A stretch of 5,313 nucleotides of DNA from assembly GCA_947463665.1 (NCBI GenBank), contig CANHUD010000184.1:1-5313 (forward strand). The letters run 5' to 3'. Shown one piece after another: positions 1 through 5,313 of the stretch (position 1 is its first letter; each line of letters opens with the position of its first letter). This DNA comes from Sphingobacteriales bacterium (GTDB lineage Bacteria; Bacteroidota; Bacteroidia; Chitinophagales; Chitinophagaceae). The notes under the pieces are model-generated. The model saw nothing but the letters and a program-made list of their open reading frames with translations. It ran no database searches and had not been told where the DNA came from. The position numbers and the translations under genes are program-made.

Positions 1-794
1 ACTATAAACCCGCCGATAAAGCCCATTACGGCCAGATCTGTATATTTATCCCGCTGGGTTTCCGGGATCACTTCTTCCACTACTACGTAGATCATCGCGC
101 CAGCGGCAAATGCCAGGGCGAAGGGGAGGATGGGTTGCATATAAATCACTGCGATCGCTCCTACAACACCTGCTATTGGTTCTACAATCGCTGATAACTG
201 ACCGTACCAGAAACTACGGAACCTGCTCAGTCCCTGCCGGCGGAGCGGTACTGAAACGGCCAGTCCTTCCGGAAAATTCTGGATCCCGATACCAAAGGCC
301 AGCGCAATAGCTCCGGCAACGCTGGCTTCTGGCATGCCATTGGCAGCGGCTCCGAACAGCACCCCAACGGCCAGTCCCTCCGGAATGTTATGCAGCGTGA
401 TGGCCAGGATCAGCAGGGTAGTTTTCCGCCACTGCGTTTTCATGCCCTCGGTTTCATGCTCTCCAAAGTTCAGGTGCAGGTGCGGCATGTACTTATCCAG
501 CGCGAAAATGAACATCGATCCCATCAGAAAGCCTACGGCGGCAGGCATCCATTTCATAGTGGGGTAGAGGCGTTCCGACATTTCGATGGCGGGGTTGAGG
601 AGCGACCAGAAACTGGCCGCAACCATCACACCACCGGTGAAGCCCAGCATGATGTCCAGCACTTTGCGGTCGATCGTCTTGAAAAAAAAGACCAGCGAGG
701 CTCCGGCAGCGGTCACAAACCAGGTGAAGGTGGTGGCAATCAGGGCGGCCCAAACCGGACCGATTTGATGTACCAGATTTTCCAATGTGTTCAT
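1..794 (-). CDS. ZIP-family divalent metal transporter (GufA/ZupT-like), C-terminus cut by window edge
   Basis: Predicted inner-membrane transporter moving divalent metals such as Zn, Mn or Fe towards the cytoplasm. 264 residues are visible and the frame runs off the window at base 1, probably lacking only the end of the last helix. Hydrophobic segments lie near residues 13-37, 47-66, 82-100, 125-149, 157-182, 198-219 and 222-243, with an eighth starting near 253. The two signature metal-site motifs are present: HNIPEG (H135, N136, E139) and QNFPEG (Q172, N173, E176). Further acidic residues sit at E205 (VEP) and E240/E241 (EEVIPE). The HN/QN pairing resembles the GufA branch, which includes the structurally studied BbZIP. 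The loop before the HNIPEG helix has H105, H107 and H113, a likely metal-binding loop. The start ATG overlaps the stop of the upstream repressor gene (ATGA), so the two are very likely co-transcribed and translationally coupled. Family is secure; the metal is not determined, though the regulator suggests Mn or Fe. Confidence 0.93.
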   Translation of the reverse strand, partial: MNTLENLVHQIGPVWAALIATTFTWFVTAAGASLVFFFKTIDRKVLDIMLGFTGGVMVAASFWSLLNPAIEMSERLYPTMKWMPAAVGFLMGSMFIFALDKYMPHLHLNFGEHETEGMKTQWRKTTLLILAITLHNIPEGLAVGVLFGAAANGMPEASVAGAIALAFGIGIQNFPEGLAVSVPLRRQGLSRFRSFWYGQLSAIVEPIAGVVGAIAVIYMQPILPFALAFAAGAMIYVVVEEVIPETQRDKYTDLAVMGFIGGFI

Positions 795-1459
795 ATGGTG
801 TCGATTTTTTTCATCCAGACGTGTTTGGCAACGGCTTCACTGAGCACAAATGCAGGTCCGTTGGCCGTGCACACTTCCAGACTGTTATCAAAAGAGAATT
901 TTTTACGGACAGACAGGTAAGTTCCAATGGCGATGTGGTTGTGCCGGAGGATATCCAGCAATTCGGGCGATTGGTTGCCAACATGGCAAACCTCCATCGG
1001 ATGGTCCGGCGGAATGGCCGTAATACAAATCCGCTCATGTGTGGCGATCTTCCCATTCCGGTCGGGTATCGGATCCCCATGCGGATCAAACCGGGGATAG
1101 CCGAGATACTCATCCAACTTATCAATCAGCTTCACACTGGTCACATGTTCCAGCTGCTCCGCCACTTCGTGCACTTCCTCCCAGCTGAAGCGTAATTTTT
1201 CCGATAAAAAGAACTCCCAGAGCCTGTGCCGGCGAATGATCCCCAACGCTACTTTCCGCCCTTCCGCACTCAATCGAAACCCCTGGTATTTTTCATATAC
1301 CAGCAACTTCTTCGTTTTCAGTTTCTTAAGCATGTCGGTAACCGAGGCCGGACGGGTCTGTAATTCAGCCGACAATGCATTGGTGGTGACCATGCCCTCA
1401 TCGCCCTGCAAATGAAAAATTGCTTTTATATAATTCTCCTCACTAACGGTGTAGAGCAT
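791..1459 (-). CDS. DtxR/MntR-family metal-dependent transcriptional repressor with C-terminal FeoA/SH3-like domain
   Basis: A 222-residue cytoplasmic regulator expected to bind DNA when loaded with Mn(II) or Fe(II). Residues 1-65 form the winged helix-turn-helix, with the recognition region around RPASVTDMLKKL (36-47) and the wing near VYEKYQGFRLS. Residues 70-130 form the metal-binding and dimerization domain, with RRHRL, VHEVAEQLEHVTS and the family signature DPHGDPIP. Residues about 148-222 resemble a FeoA/SH3-like domain, as in DtxR/IdeR and unlike the short Bacillus MntR. Ligand positions by eye: H78, H97, E101, E104, H105. E101 stands where DtxR has Cys102, as in Mn-type MntR, while the N-terminal MntR ligands Asp8 and Glu11 appear to be N9 and K12. 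The gene precedes and overlaps a ZIP transporter, its probable target. The start at 1459 follows a palindromic operator and promoter closely and gives the usual family N-terminus. Family is secure; metal specificity is inferred. Confidence 0.94.
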   Translation of the reverse strand: MLYTVSEENYIKAIFHLQGDEGMVTTNALSAELQTRPASVTDMLKKLKTKKLLVYEKYQGFRLSAEGRKVALGIIRRHRLWEFFLSEKLRFSWEEVHEVAEQLEHVTSVKLIDKLDEYLGYPRFDPHGDPIPDRNGKIATHERICITAIPPDHPMEVCHVGNQSPELLDILRHNHIAIGTYLSVRKKFSFDNSLEVCTANGPAFVLSEAVAKHVWMKKIDTI

Positions 1460-1471
1460 GCGAAAAAATCA

Positions 1472-1487
1472 TTTAGACAAATCTAAA
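1472..1487. promoter_or_regulatory. Candidate DtxR/MntR-type operator (inverted repeat TTTAGA-CAAA-TCTAAA)
   Basis: Perfect 6-bp inverted repeat with a 4-bp spacer, 12 bp upstream of the repressor start codon. The half-site TTTAGA and the 16-bp footprint resemble operators known for DtxR/MntR/SloR-type repressors (TTTAGG-like or TTAG-like half-sites). It overlaps the proposed -7 element on the minus strand, so bound repressor would block RNA polymerase at its own operon. The site also sits about 75 bp upstream of the divergent lipoprotein gene and might affect it. The palindrome is seen directly; binding by this repressor is inferred. Confidence 0.72.
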
Positions 1488-1509
1488 AAAATATTTTGGA
1501 GCCAGCAAA
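1478..1509 (-). promoter_or_regulatory. Bacteroidetes-type promoter of the repressor-ZIP operon (TTTG-N20-TAGATTTG)
   Basis: On the minus strand, TTTG (1509-1506) is separated by exactly 20 bases from TAGATTTG (1485-1478), which fits the Bacteroidetes primary sigma factor consensus of TTTG at -33 and TAnnTTTG at -7. Transcription would start near 1474, leaving a leader of only about 15 bases before the ATG at 1459. The -7 element lies within the inverted-repeat operator. Confidence 0.68.
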
Positions 1510-1551
1510 TGCTTGTACGACGAAATCATCAGCGGATTAAAAGTTTTTATA

Positions 1552-1558
1552 TATCTTG
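1552..1558 (+). promoter_or_regulatory. Possible -7 promoter element (TATCTTG) of the lipoprotein gene
   Basis: TATCTTG lies 4 bases before the ATG at 1563, within an AT-rich run (1537-1562). It is one base shorter than the TAnnTTTG consensus and I see no good -33 TTTG. If used, transcription would begin at or beside the start codon. Weak evidence based on one short motif. Confidence 0.3.
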
Positions 1559-1562
1559 AATT

Positions 1563-2507
1563 ATGATCCGCTTGTACTGTTTGTTGTTCCTGGGCCTGTT
1601 CCTGTTTTCCTGCACGGAGGAAAAACGAAGCCTTTCCGATGAGACGATCCGTTCGGTAGATGAATTTGTAGAATCATTCCCGGATATTAAACTTCCCCTT
1701 TCCATTCACGATTCTTCGATGAAGAAAAAGCCGAATGATTCACTGCGCATCGCCGATAAACTGGTAAAGGAATTCATTCCGGACAGTCTGTATGCACGGT
1801 CTTTCAAAGGCCAGAAACCACGATTCTACGGGGTAGGCAAGGCCATGGACAAGAACGAGGATGTGTATGTGATCATACAGGTTCGGGGAAAGGAAAAACA
1901 GATGGCTTATGTGCTCTGCTTCGATAAAGAACGTGTATTCAAGGCCGGCATGCCGCTGCTGGGGGAGTCTTCCCAAAGGGATGTTTCCTTTGAAGGGGTG
2001 ATCGACCGCAAATTCACGATCTATCGGAATAGCTATCGACAGGGGAAAGCAGGCCAGTTGTTTTATACTCGCAATGCATATGTGTACAACAACGTGGGAA
2101 CGTTCACCCTGATCCTGAAAGAATCCAACGATATACCGGAAGAAGAAACCGTTTATAACCCCATCGATACACTGCCTTCCACCCAGAAATTCACGGGTGA
2201 TTATGTACAGGATAAGAAAAATTTTGTGAGCGTTCGCGATGGATCCAAACCCGGACGAATTCGCTTTTTTATCCATTTCGAAAAGCGGGGAGGCGATTGC
2301 ACGGGTGAACTGAAAGGCGAAGGGGTTATGAAAGATGCCAAAAAAGCACTCTACACCGCTCCCGGAGATCCCTGCGCACTGGAATTAAATTTCACTGGTA
2401 CTGCCGTTCAGCTAAAAGAAGTGAACGGTTGTGGCAACTATAGGGGTATAAAATGCTTTTTCGAAGGACAGTACCCATTAAAAAAGAGAGCTGCCTCCAA
2501 GCGCTGA
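1563..2507 (+). CDS. Hypothetical lipoprotein with C-terminal four-cysteine module
   Basis: A 314-residue protein of unknown function. Residues 1-16 are a short hydrophobic signal ending in the lipobox LFSC, with C17 as the probable lipidated cysteine, so it should be anchored in the periplasm or on the outer membrane. The residues after Cys are TEEK; an acidic stretch here can act as a surface-export signal in Bacteroidetes lipoproteins, but this one is not a clear match. Residues about 25-190 form a mixed region rich in beta-type stretches (YVIIQVRG, MAYVLCF, KFTIYRNSYR) that I do not recognise. Residues 191-207 look like a linker. Residues 208-304 form a compact module with C246, C271, C290 and C298 and the motif GCGNYRGIKC, plausibly holding two disulfides outside the cytoplasm. 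The C-terminal tail is basic (KKRAASKR). It is divergent from the metal operon and separated by about 110 bp from the next gene, so it appears monocistronic. The start is fixed by the signal peptide. Confidence 0.85.
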   Translation: MIRLYCLLFLGLFLFSCTEEKRSLSDETIRSVDEFVESFPDIKLPLSIHDSSMKKKPNDSLRIADKLVKEFIPDSLYARSFKGQKPRFYGVGKAMDKNEDVYVIIQVRGKEKQMAYVLCFDKERVFKAGMPLLGESSQRDVSFEGVIDRKFTIYRNSYRQGKAGQLFYTRNAYVYNNVGTFTLILKESNDIPEEETVYNPIDTLPSTQKFTGDYVQDKKNFVSVRDGSKPGRIRFFIHFEKRGGDCTGELKGEGVMKDAKKALYTAPGDPCALELNFTGTAVQLKEVNGCGNYRGIKCFFEGQYPLKKRAASKR

Positions 2508-2616
2508 TTGAAAATTGGGAGTCGCCGGTTTATTGTGTAAATAATACATAATAGCGAAGGACTTTTTATCTTTTTTAAGTTATCTTGCGGTACTTATTTC
2601 AGAGAAATCAAGCGTC
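2508..2616 (+). other. Intergenic region before the phosphorylase-like gene, with possible -7 element at 2581-2587
   Basis: 109 bases, AT-rich, with T-runs at 2563-2567 and 2571-2576. No convincing hairpin precedes the T-runs, so I do not call a terminator. TATCTTG at 2581-2587 matches the element ahead of the lipoprotein gene and could be a -7 box for the gene starting at 2617, leaving a leader of about 25 bases. No clear Shine-Dalgarno precedes that ATG. Low confidence for the promoter. Confidence 0.35.
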
Positions 2617-4284
2617 ATGACGAATTTCCGGCATTTTCAGGTTCCGTATCCCGTAGATCCCCGTTACAGTACAAAAGCAGCCTATTTTTCGATGGAGTTT
2701 GCCGTTCACCAGCCACTCAAAATTTACAGTGGTGGTCTGGGTTTCCTGGCAGGTTCTCATCTGCGCAGTGCCTACCAGCTGCGTCAGAACATGATAGGCG
2801 TTGGCATTTTATGGAAATACGGATATTACGATCAGGCGCGAAACCAGGATCAGACCCTGCAGGTTCAGTGGAATGAGAAGATCTACAATTTTCTACAGGA
2901 TACCGGTATAAAATTCCAGATCGTTATTCACGATGCGCCTGTTTGGGTGAAAGTCTGGTATCTTCATCCTGATACCTTCCGCAGTGCGCCGTTGTTTCTG
3001 ATGAGTACCGATGTTCCGGAAAATGATTATGTTTCCCAGACGATCACCCATCGGTTGTACGATGGAAACGTGGCCACCAAAGTGGCGCAGTTCATCCTGT
3101 TGGGAATCGGTGGTGCGAAACTCATTGATGAGCTGAACTTTGCACCGGATGTTTATCATCTGAACGAGGCACATGGTGTTTCATCCGTCTTCTATCTGCT
3201 GAAAAAATTTGGCAACCGCGAGGAGGTTCGCAAGCGCCTGGTCTTCACTACCCACACGCCGGAAGAGGCGGGTAATGAGAAGCACGACATACATCTCTGC
3301 TACAAAATGAGTTATTTCAACGGGCTCAGTCTGGATGAAGTACGCCGGTTGACAGGCCTTGTTGATGACCAGTTCAACCATTCACTGGTGGCGCTTCGTT
3401 TCGCCCGATTGTCCAACGCCGTCTCTGAACTGCATGGGCATGTTAGCAGAAAAATGTGGCATAAATACGAGGGTATCTGCGACATCATCCACATCACCAA
3501 TTCTCAGAACTGGAGTTATTGGGCCGATAAACAGCTCTATTTTGCGATGGATGAGCAGAACGAAGAACGGTTCATCGATCGGAAAAACTTCCTGAAGCGA
3601 AGAGCCTTCGATATTGTAGCCGATCAGACCGGAAAATTGCTGGATCCCGATGTGCTGACCATCGTATGGGCGCGCCGGTTTGCCGGTTACAAGCGGGCGG
3701 ATCTGCTCACGCGCGACCGTGCCCGGTTTGATGCGCTCATGCGCAACCAGAAATACCCGGTTCAGATCATCTGGGCAGGAAAGCCGTATCCACTGGATTA
3801 TCCGGCTATCAGCGATTTTAATCATCTGGTTCACCTGAGTAAATCCTATGAAAACATCGCTGTTTGTACCGGATATGAACTCTTCCTCAGCAAACGTCTA
3901 AAACAGGCTGCGGATGTATGGCTGAACAATCCCCGCGTGCCTCGGGAAGCATCGGGCACCAGCGGAATGACGGCCGCGATGAACGGGGCGGTGAACGTTT
4001 CCACCAACGATGGCTGGATCGTTGAATTTGCCGATCATGGGAACAACAGCTTTGTAGTACCACCGGTAGATTACGAGCATATGCATGTGCAGGAGCAGGA
4101 CCAGTACGATCTGGATCAGTTGTATCATATCCTGCAACAGGAAATCCTTCCGTTGTATTACGATGCACCGGATACCTGGCGCCAGATCGTGAAGAATGGT
4201 ATGCGCGATGTGCGGTTCCAGTTTGACTCCAACCGGATGGCGCATGAATATTATGAACTCCTGTACAATGCCGGAAGATACTAA
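2617..4284 (+). CDS. glgP: Compact alpha-glucan phosphorylase-family protein (GT35), PLP lysine replaced by Thr
   Basis: A 555-residue GT-B fold protein of the alpha-glucan phosphorylase family. Active members cleave alpha-1,4-glucans such as glycogen with phosphate, giving glucose 1-phosphate, using pyridoxal phosphate (PLP). N-terminal domain: YFSMEF (23-28), YSGGLGFLAG (37-46; many relatives have AGDH where this has AGSH), VYHLNEAHG (179-187) and FTTHTPEEAG (210-219, H213 at the catalytic-His region). C-terminal domain: WARRFAGYKRADL (351-363), whose R354 and K359 match the phosphate-site Arg569 and Lys574 of rabbit muscle phosphorylase; IIWAGKPYP (384-392); and EASGTSGMTAAMNGA (444-458). 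The last motif normally reads ...GMKAALNG or GNMKFMLNG, where Lys holds PLP (Lys680 in rabbit). Here residue 452 is Thr (codon ACG, 3970-3972). The protein is much shorter than typical 700-850 residue members and lacks the usual N-terminal extension; the open frame shows no sign of decay. A thioesterase-like gene follows after one base. Family is clear; phosphorylase activity is doubtful. The symbol is family-level only. Confidence 0.88.
   Translation: MTNFRHFQVPYPVDPRYSTKAAYFSMEFAVHQPLKIYSGGLGFLAGSHLRSAYQLRQNMIGVGILWKYGYYDQARNQDQTLQVQWNEKIYNFLQDTGIKFQIVIHDAPVWVKVWYLHPDTFRSAPLFLMSTDVPENDYVSQTITHRLYDGNVATKVAQFILLGIGGAKLIDELNFAPDVYHLNEAHGVSSVFYLLKKFGNREEVRKRLVFTTHTPEEAGNEKHDIHLCYKMSYFNGLSLDEVRRLTGLVDDQFNHSLVALRFARLSNAVSELHGHVSRKMWHKYEGICDIIHITNSQNWSYWADKQLYFAMDEQNEERFIDRKNFLKRRAFDIVADQTGKLLDPDVLTIVWARRFAGYKRADLLTRDRARFDALMRNQKYPVQIIWAGKPYPLDYPAISDFNHLVHLSKSYENIAVCTGYELFLSKRLKQAADVWLNNPRVPREASGTSGMTAAMNGAVNVSTNDGWIVEFADHGNNSFVVPPVDYEHMHVQEQDQYDLDQLYHILQQEILPLYYDAPDTWRQIVKNGMRDVRFQFDSNRMAHEYYELLYNAGRY
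4273..4277 (+). promoter_or_regulatory. Ribosome binding site candidate deciding the thioesterase start
   Basis: GGAAG lies 8 bases before the ATG at 4286, inside the last codons of the upstream gene. It is the best Shine-Dalgarno-like match near the alternative starts at 4268, 4286 and 4298, and favours 4286. Confidence 0.45.
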
Positions 4285-4285
4285 C

Positions 4286-4717
4286 ATGGAAAGTTATATG
4301 AAGTCGCAGGAAGTGCGCTGGTCAGACCTCGACCCGAACTTCCACATGATGCACTCGAAATATTACGAACTGGGTGCATACTGCCGGGTTTGTTATCTCG
4401 ATGAACATGGCATAAACGCGGCTGTATTACAGGAGCATAAAATCGGTCCGATACTCTTGCGGGAAGAATGCAGTTTCCGGCGGGAGATCAAATTTGGCGA
4501 TAAACTGGAGATCGATCTCCGCCTCCATAAGGCGAAAGAGAATATGTCGAGATGGACCATTCGCCATACCATCTACAAAAATGGCCAGCCGGCTGCCCAT
4601 CTGGAAGTAGATGGGGCGTGGATCGATATGGAAAAACGGAAAATAGCCATTCCGCCACCGGAATTTACCGAACCATTCCTGCAGATGCCCCGCACGGAAG
4701 ATTTCCACTGGTTCTGA
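4286..4717 (+). CDS. Acyl-CoA thioesterase-like hotdog-fold protein (4HBT/YbgC type)
   Basis: A 143-residue cytoplasmic protein, the usual size for a single hotdog domain. The N-terminal motif RWSDLDPNFHMMHSKYYE (11-28) matches the 4-hydroxybenzoyl-CoA thioesterase-like pattern, in which an Asp (here probably D16) begins the active-site loop leading into the long central helix. The rest fits the hotdog strands: RREIKFGDKLEID, SRWTIRHTIYKNGQPAAHLEVDGAWIDM. Family members hydrolyse acyl-CoA or acyl-ACP thioesters; the acyl substrate cannot be told here. Three in-frame starts exist: 4268 (overlapping the upstream gene by 17 bases), 4286 and 4298. I chose 4286 because it begins one base after the upstream TAA and has GGAAG at good spacing. 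The one-base gap implies co-transcription with, and translational coupling to, the phosphorylase-like gene, although no obvious metabolic link joins them. Family secure, function general. Confidence 0.87.
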   Translation: MESYMKSQEVRWSDLDPNFHMMHSKYYELGAYCRVCYLDEHGINAAVLQEHKIGPILLREECSFRREIKFGDKLEIDLRLHKAKENMSRWTIRHTIYKNGQPAAHLEVDGAWIDMEKRKIAIPPPEFTEPFLQMPRTEDFHWF

Positions 4718-4725
4718 GGATATCG

Positions 4726-4733
4726 TATTTTTG
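4726..4733 (+). promoter_or_regulatory. -7 promoter element (TATTTTTG) of the rhodanese-thioredoxin gene
   Basis: TATTTTTG matches TAnnTTTG exactly and sits 9 bases after the thioesterase stop codon and 4 bases before the ATG at 4738. A TTTC at 4702-4705, 20 bases upstream, is an imperfect -33. With Bacteroidetes spacing, transcription would start at or within a base or two of the ATG, so the mRNA may be leaderless. It would uncouple this gene from the preceding pair. Confidence 0.5.
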
Positions 4734-4737
4734 TACG

Positions 4738-5313
4738 ATGAAATCATTATCGTTTCTAATTGCCTTAGCATGGGCCTTTACCGCCTGCGCCCAGCAGGAT
4801 CTTTCGGTAGATCAGTTTCAGCAGAAAATAGCTGCTAAAAACATTCAGATACTGGATGTTCGAACGGCGGGTGAATACAATTCAGGGTATATCAAAGATG
4901 CGTTTCAGGCCGACTGGACCAACCAGTCGCAGTTTTTCGATCGTGTGCAGCACCTCGACAAATCAAAACCGGTATATGTGTACTGTGCTTCCGGTGGCCG
5001 GAGTGCAGCGGCGGTGGCAGCGTTACGCGAAAAAGGATTTACTGCCTTTAATATGAGTGGAGGTATGATTGCCTGGAAGAGAGCCGGGAAGCCGGTGGAA
5101 GGGGTATCTGAATCCGGAAAATTATCACCGGCAGATTACCAGTCGATCACCCGCAAAGCACCTCTGGTACTGGTGGATTTTGGAGCGGTATGGTGCCCGC
5201 CCTGCAAAAAAATGGAACCGGTAGTGGCAGAGCTGAAGAAAAAAGATCTCGTAACCTTTGTAAATGTGGACGGCGGGGTCAATACGCAGGTGATGGAAGC
5301 CCAGCAGGTGGAA
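4738..5313 (+). CDS. Lipoprotein with rhodanese and thioredoxin domains, C-terminus cut by window edge
   Basis: 192 residues are visible and the frame is open to the last base. Residues 1-16 form a lipoprotein signal ending FTAC, with C17 the likely lipidated residue, placing the protein on the periplasmic side of a membrane. Residues about 21-120 are a rhodanese domain: ILDVRTAGEY (38-47), and the active-site loop YCASGGRSA (82-90) with C83 as the expected persulfide-bearing cysteine, followed by MSGGMIAWK. The GH of the common EY..GHI motif is GY here. Residues about 128 onwards are a thioredoxin-like domain with DFGAVWCPPCKKMEP (147-161), whose CPPC motif (C153, C156) is redox-active in relatives. 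The remaining thioredoxin fold lies beyond the window. The combination suggests periplasmic sulfur or thiol-disulfide chemistry, such as persulfide reduction, but the substrate is inferred, not seen. It has its own apparent promoter. The signal peptide supports the start at 4738. Confidence 0.92.
   Translation, partial: MKSLSFLIALAWAFTACAQQDLSVDQFQQKIAAKNIQILDVRTAGEYNSGYIKDAFQADWTNQSQFFDRVQHLDKSKPVYVYCASGGRSAAAVAALREKGFTAFNMSGGMIAWKRAGKPVEGVSESGKLSPADYQSITRKAPLVLVDFGAVWCPPCKKMEPVVAELKKKDLVTFVNVDGGVNTQVMEAQQVE

Noticed and set aside
255..385. 20-base direct repeat (255-274 and 366-385) with one mismatch
   Set aside because: Both copies encode the PEGLAV part of the two ZIP metal motifs in the same frame, 37 codons apart, so the repeat is explained by the pseudo-symmetry of the protein.
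661..690. Possible frameshift at the eight-A run in the ZIP gene
   Set aside because: The run reads cleanly as Phe-Phe-Phe in frame, and the ZIP motifs continue in the same frame on both sides.
110..920. Plus-strand open frames and a minus-strand frame (493-753) across the ZIP gene
   Set aside because: They overlap the ZIP and repressor genes out of frame, lack recognisable domains and have low-complexity or odd composition; they are shadows.
1740..2276. 178-codon open frame on the minus strand opposite the lipoprotein gene
   Set aside because: It lies fully inside the plus-strand gene, has no recognisable domain, and the plus-strand frame has a clear signal peptide.
2508..2580. Terminator after the lipoprotein gene
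   Set aside because: There are T-rich runs and an imperfect TTATTGTGT/ACATAATA pairing, but no stable GC-containing stem directly before a T-run.
4196..4285. Longer upstream start for the thioesterase
   Set aside because: The 30 extra residues would be encoded inside the upstream gene and do not resemble a hotdog N-terminus; 4286 has a better ribosome site and spacing.
3382..4287. Long minus-strand frames (such as 3382-3834 and 3898-4287) opposite the phosphorylase-like gene
   Set aside because: The plus strand carries continuous GT35 family motifs through this region; the antisense frames match nothing recognisable.

Overview
The window looks like an ordinary chromosomal segment of a Bacteroidota (Bacteroidetes) bacterium, probably near Chitinophagaceae. 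This rests on promoter elements of the TTTG-N20-TAnnTTTG type, mostly weak or absent Shine-Dalgarno sequences, two short lipoprotein signal peptides, and the compact alpha-glucan phosphorylase-like protein. The genus placement is inference. I see no mobile element, CRISPR array, rRNA or tRNA.

Left part (1-1459, minus strand): a two-gene metal homeostasis operon. A DtxR/MntR-type metal-dependent repressor (791-1459) is followed, through a 4-bp ATGA stop/start overlap, by a ZIP-family metal transporter (1-794, C-terminus cut by the window edge). Upstream of the repressor, a perfect 6-4-6 inverted repeat (1472-1487) overlaps the -7 element of a near-consensus Bacteroidetes promoter. That suggests an autoregulated metal-response circuit: repressor, operator and transporter in one unit.

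Middle (1563-2507, plus strand): a divergently transcribed lipoprotein of unknown function with a C-terminal four-cysteine module.

Right part (2617-5313, plus strand): a compact 555-residue GT35 alpha-glucan phosphorylase-like protein (2617-4284); one base later an acyl-CoA thioesterase-like hotdog protein (4286-4717); then, behind its own apparent promoter, a lipoprotein joining a rhodanese domain to a thioredoxin domain (4738 to the window end, incomplete). The phosphorylase-like protein keeps most family motifs, but the lysine that carries pyridoxal phosphate in true phosphorylases is threonine (T452). This is the most notable anomaly in the window, because it calls the standard annotation into question.

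No wholly new multi-gene system is evident. The points most worth a second look are the PLP-lysine loss, the operator built into the repressor promoter, and -7-like elements placed so close to start codons that leaderless mRNAs are plausible.
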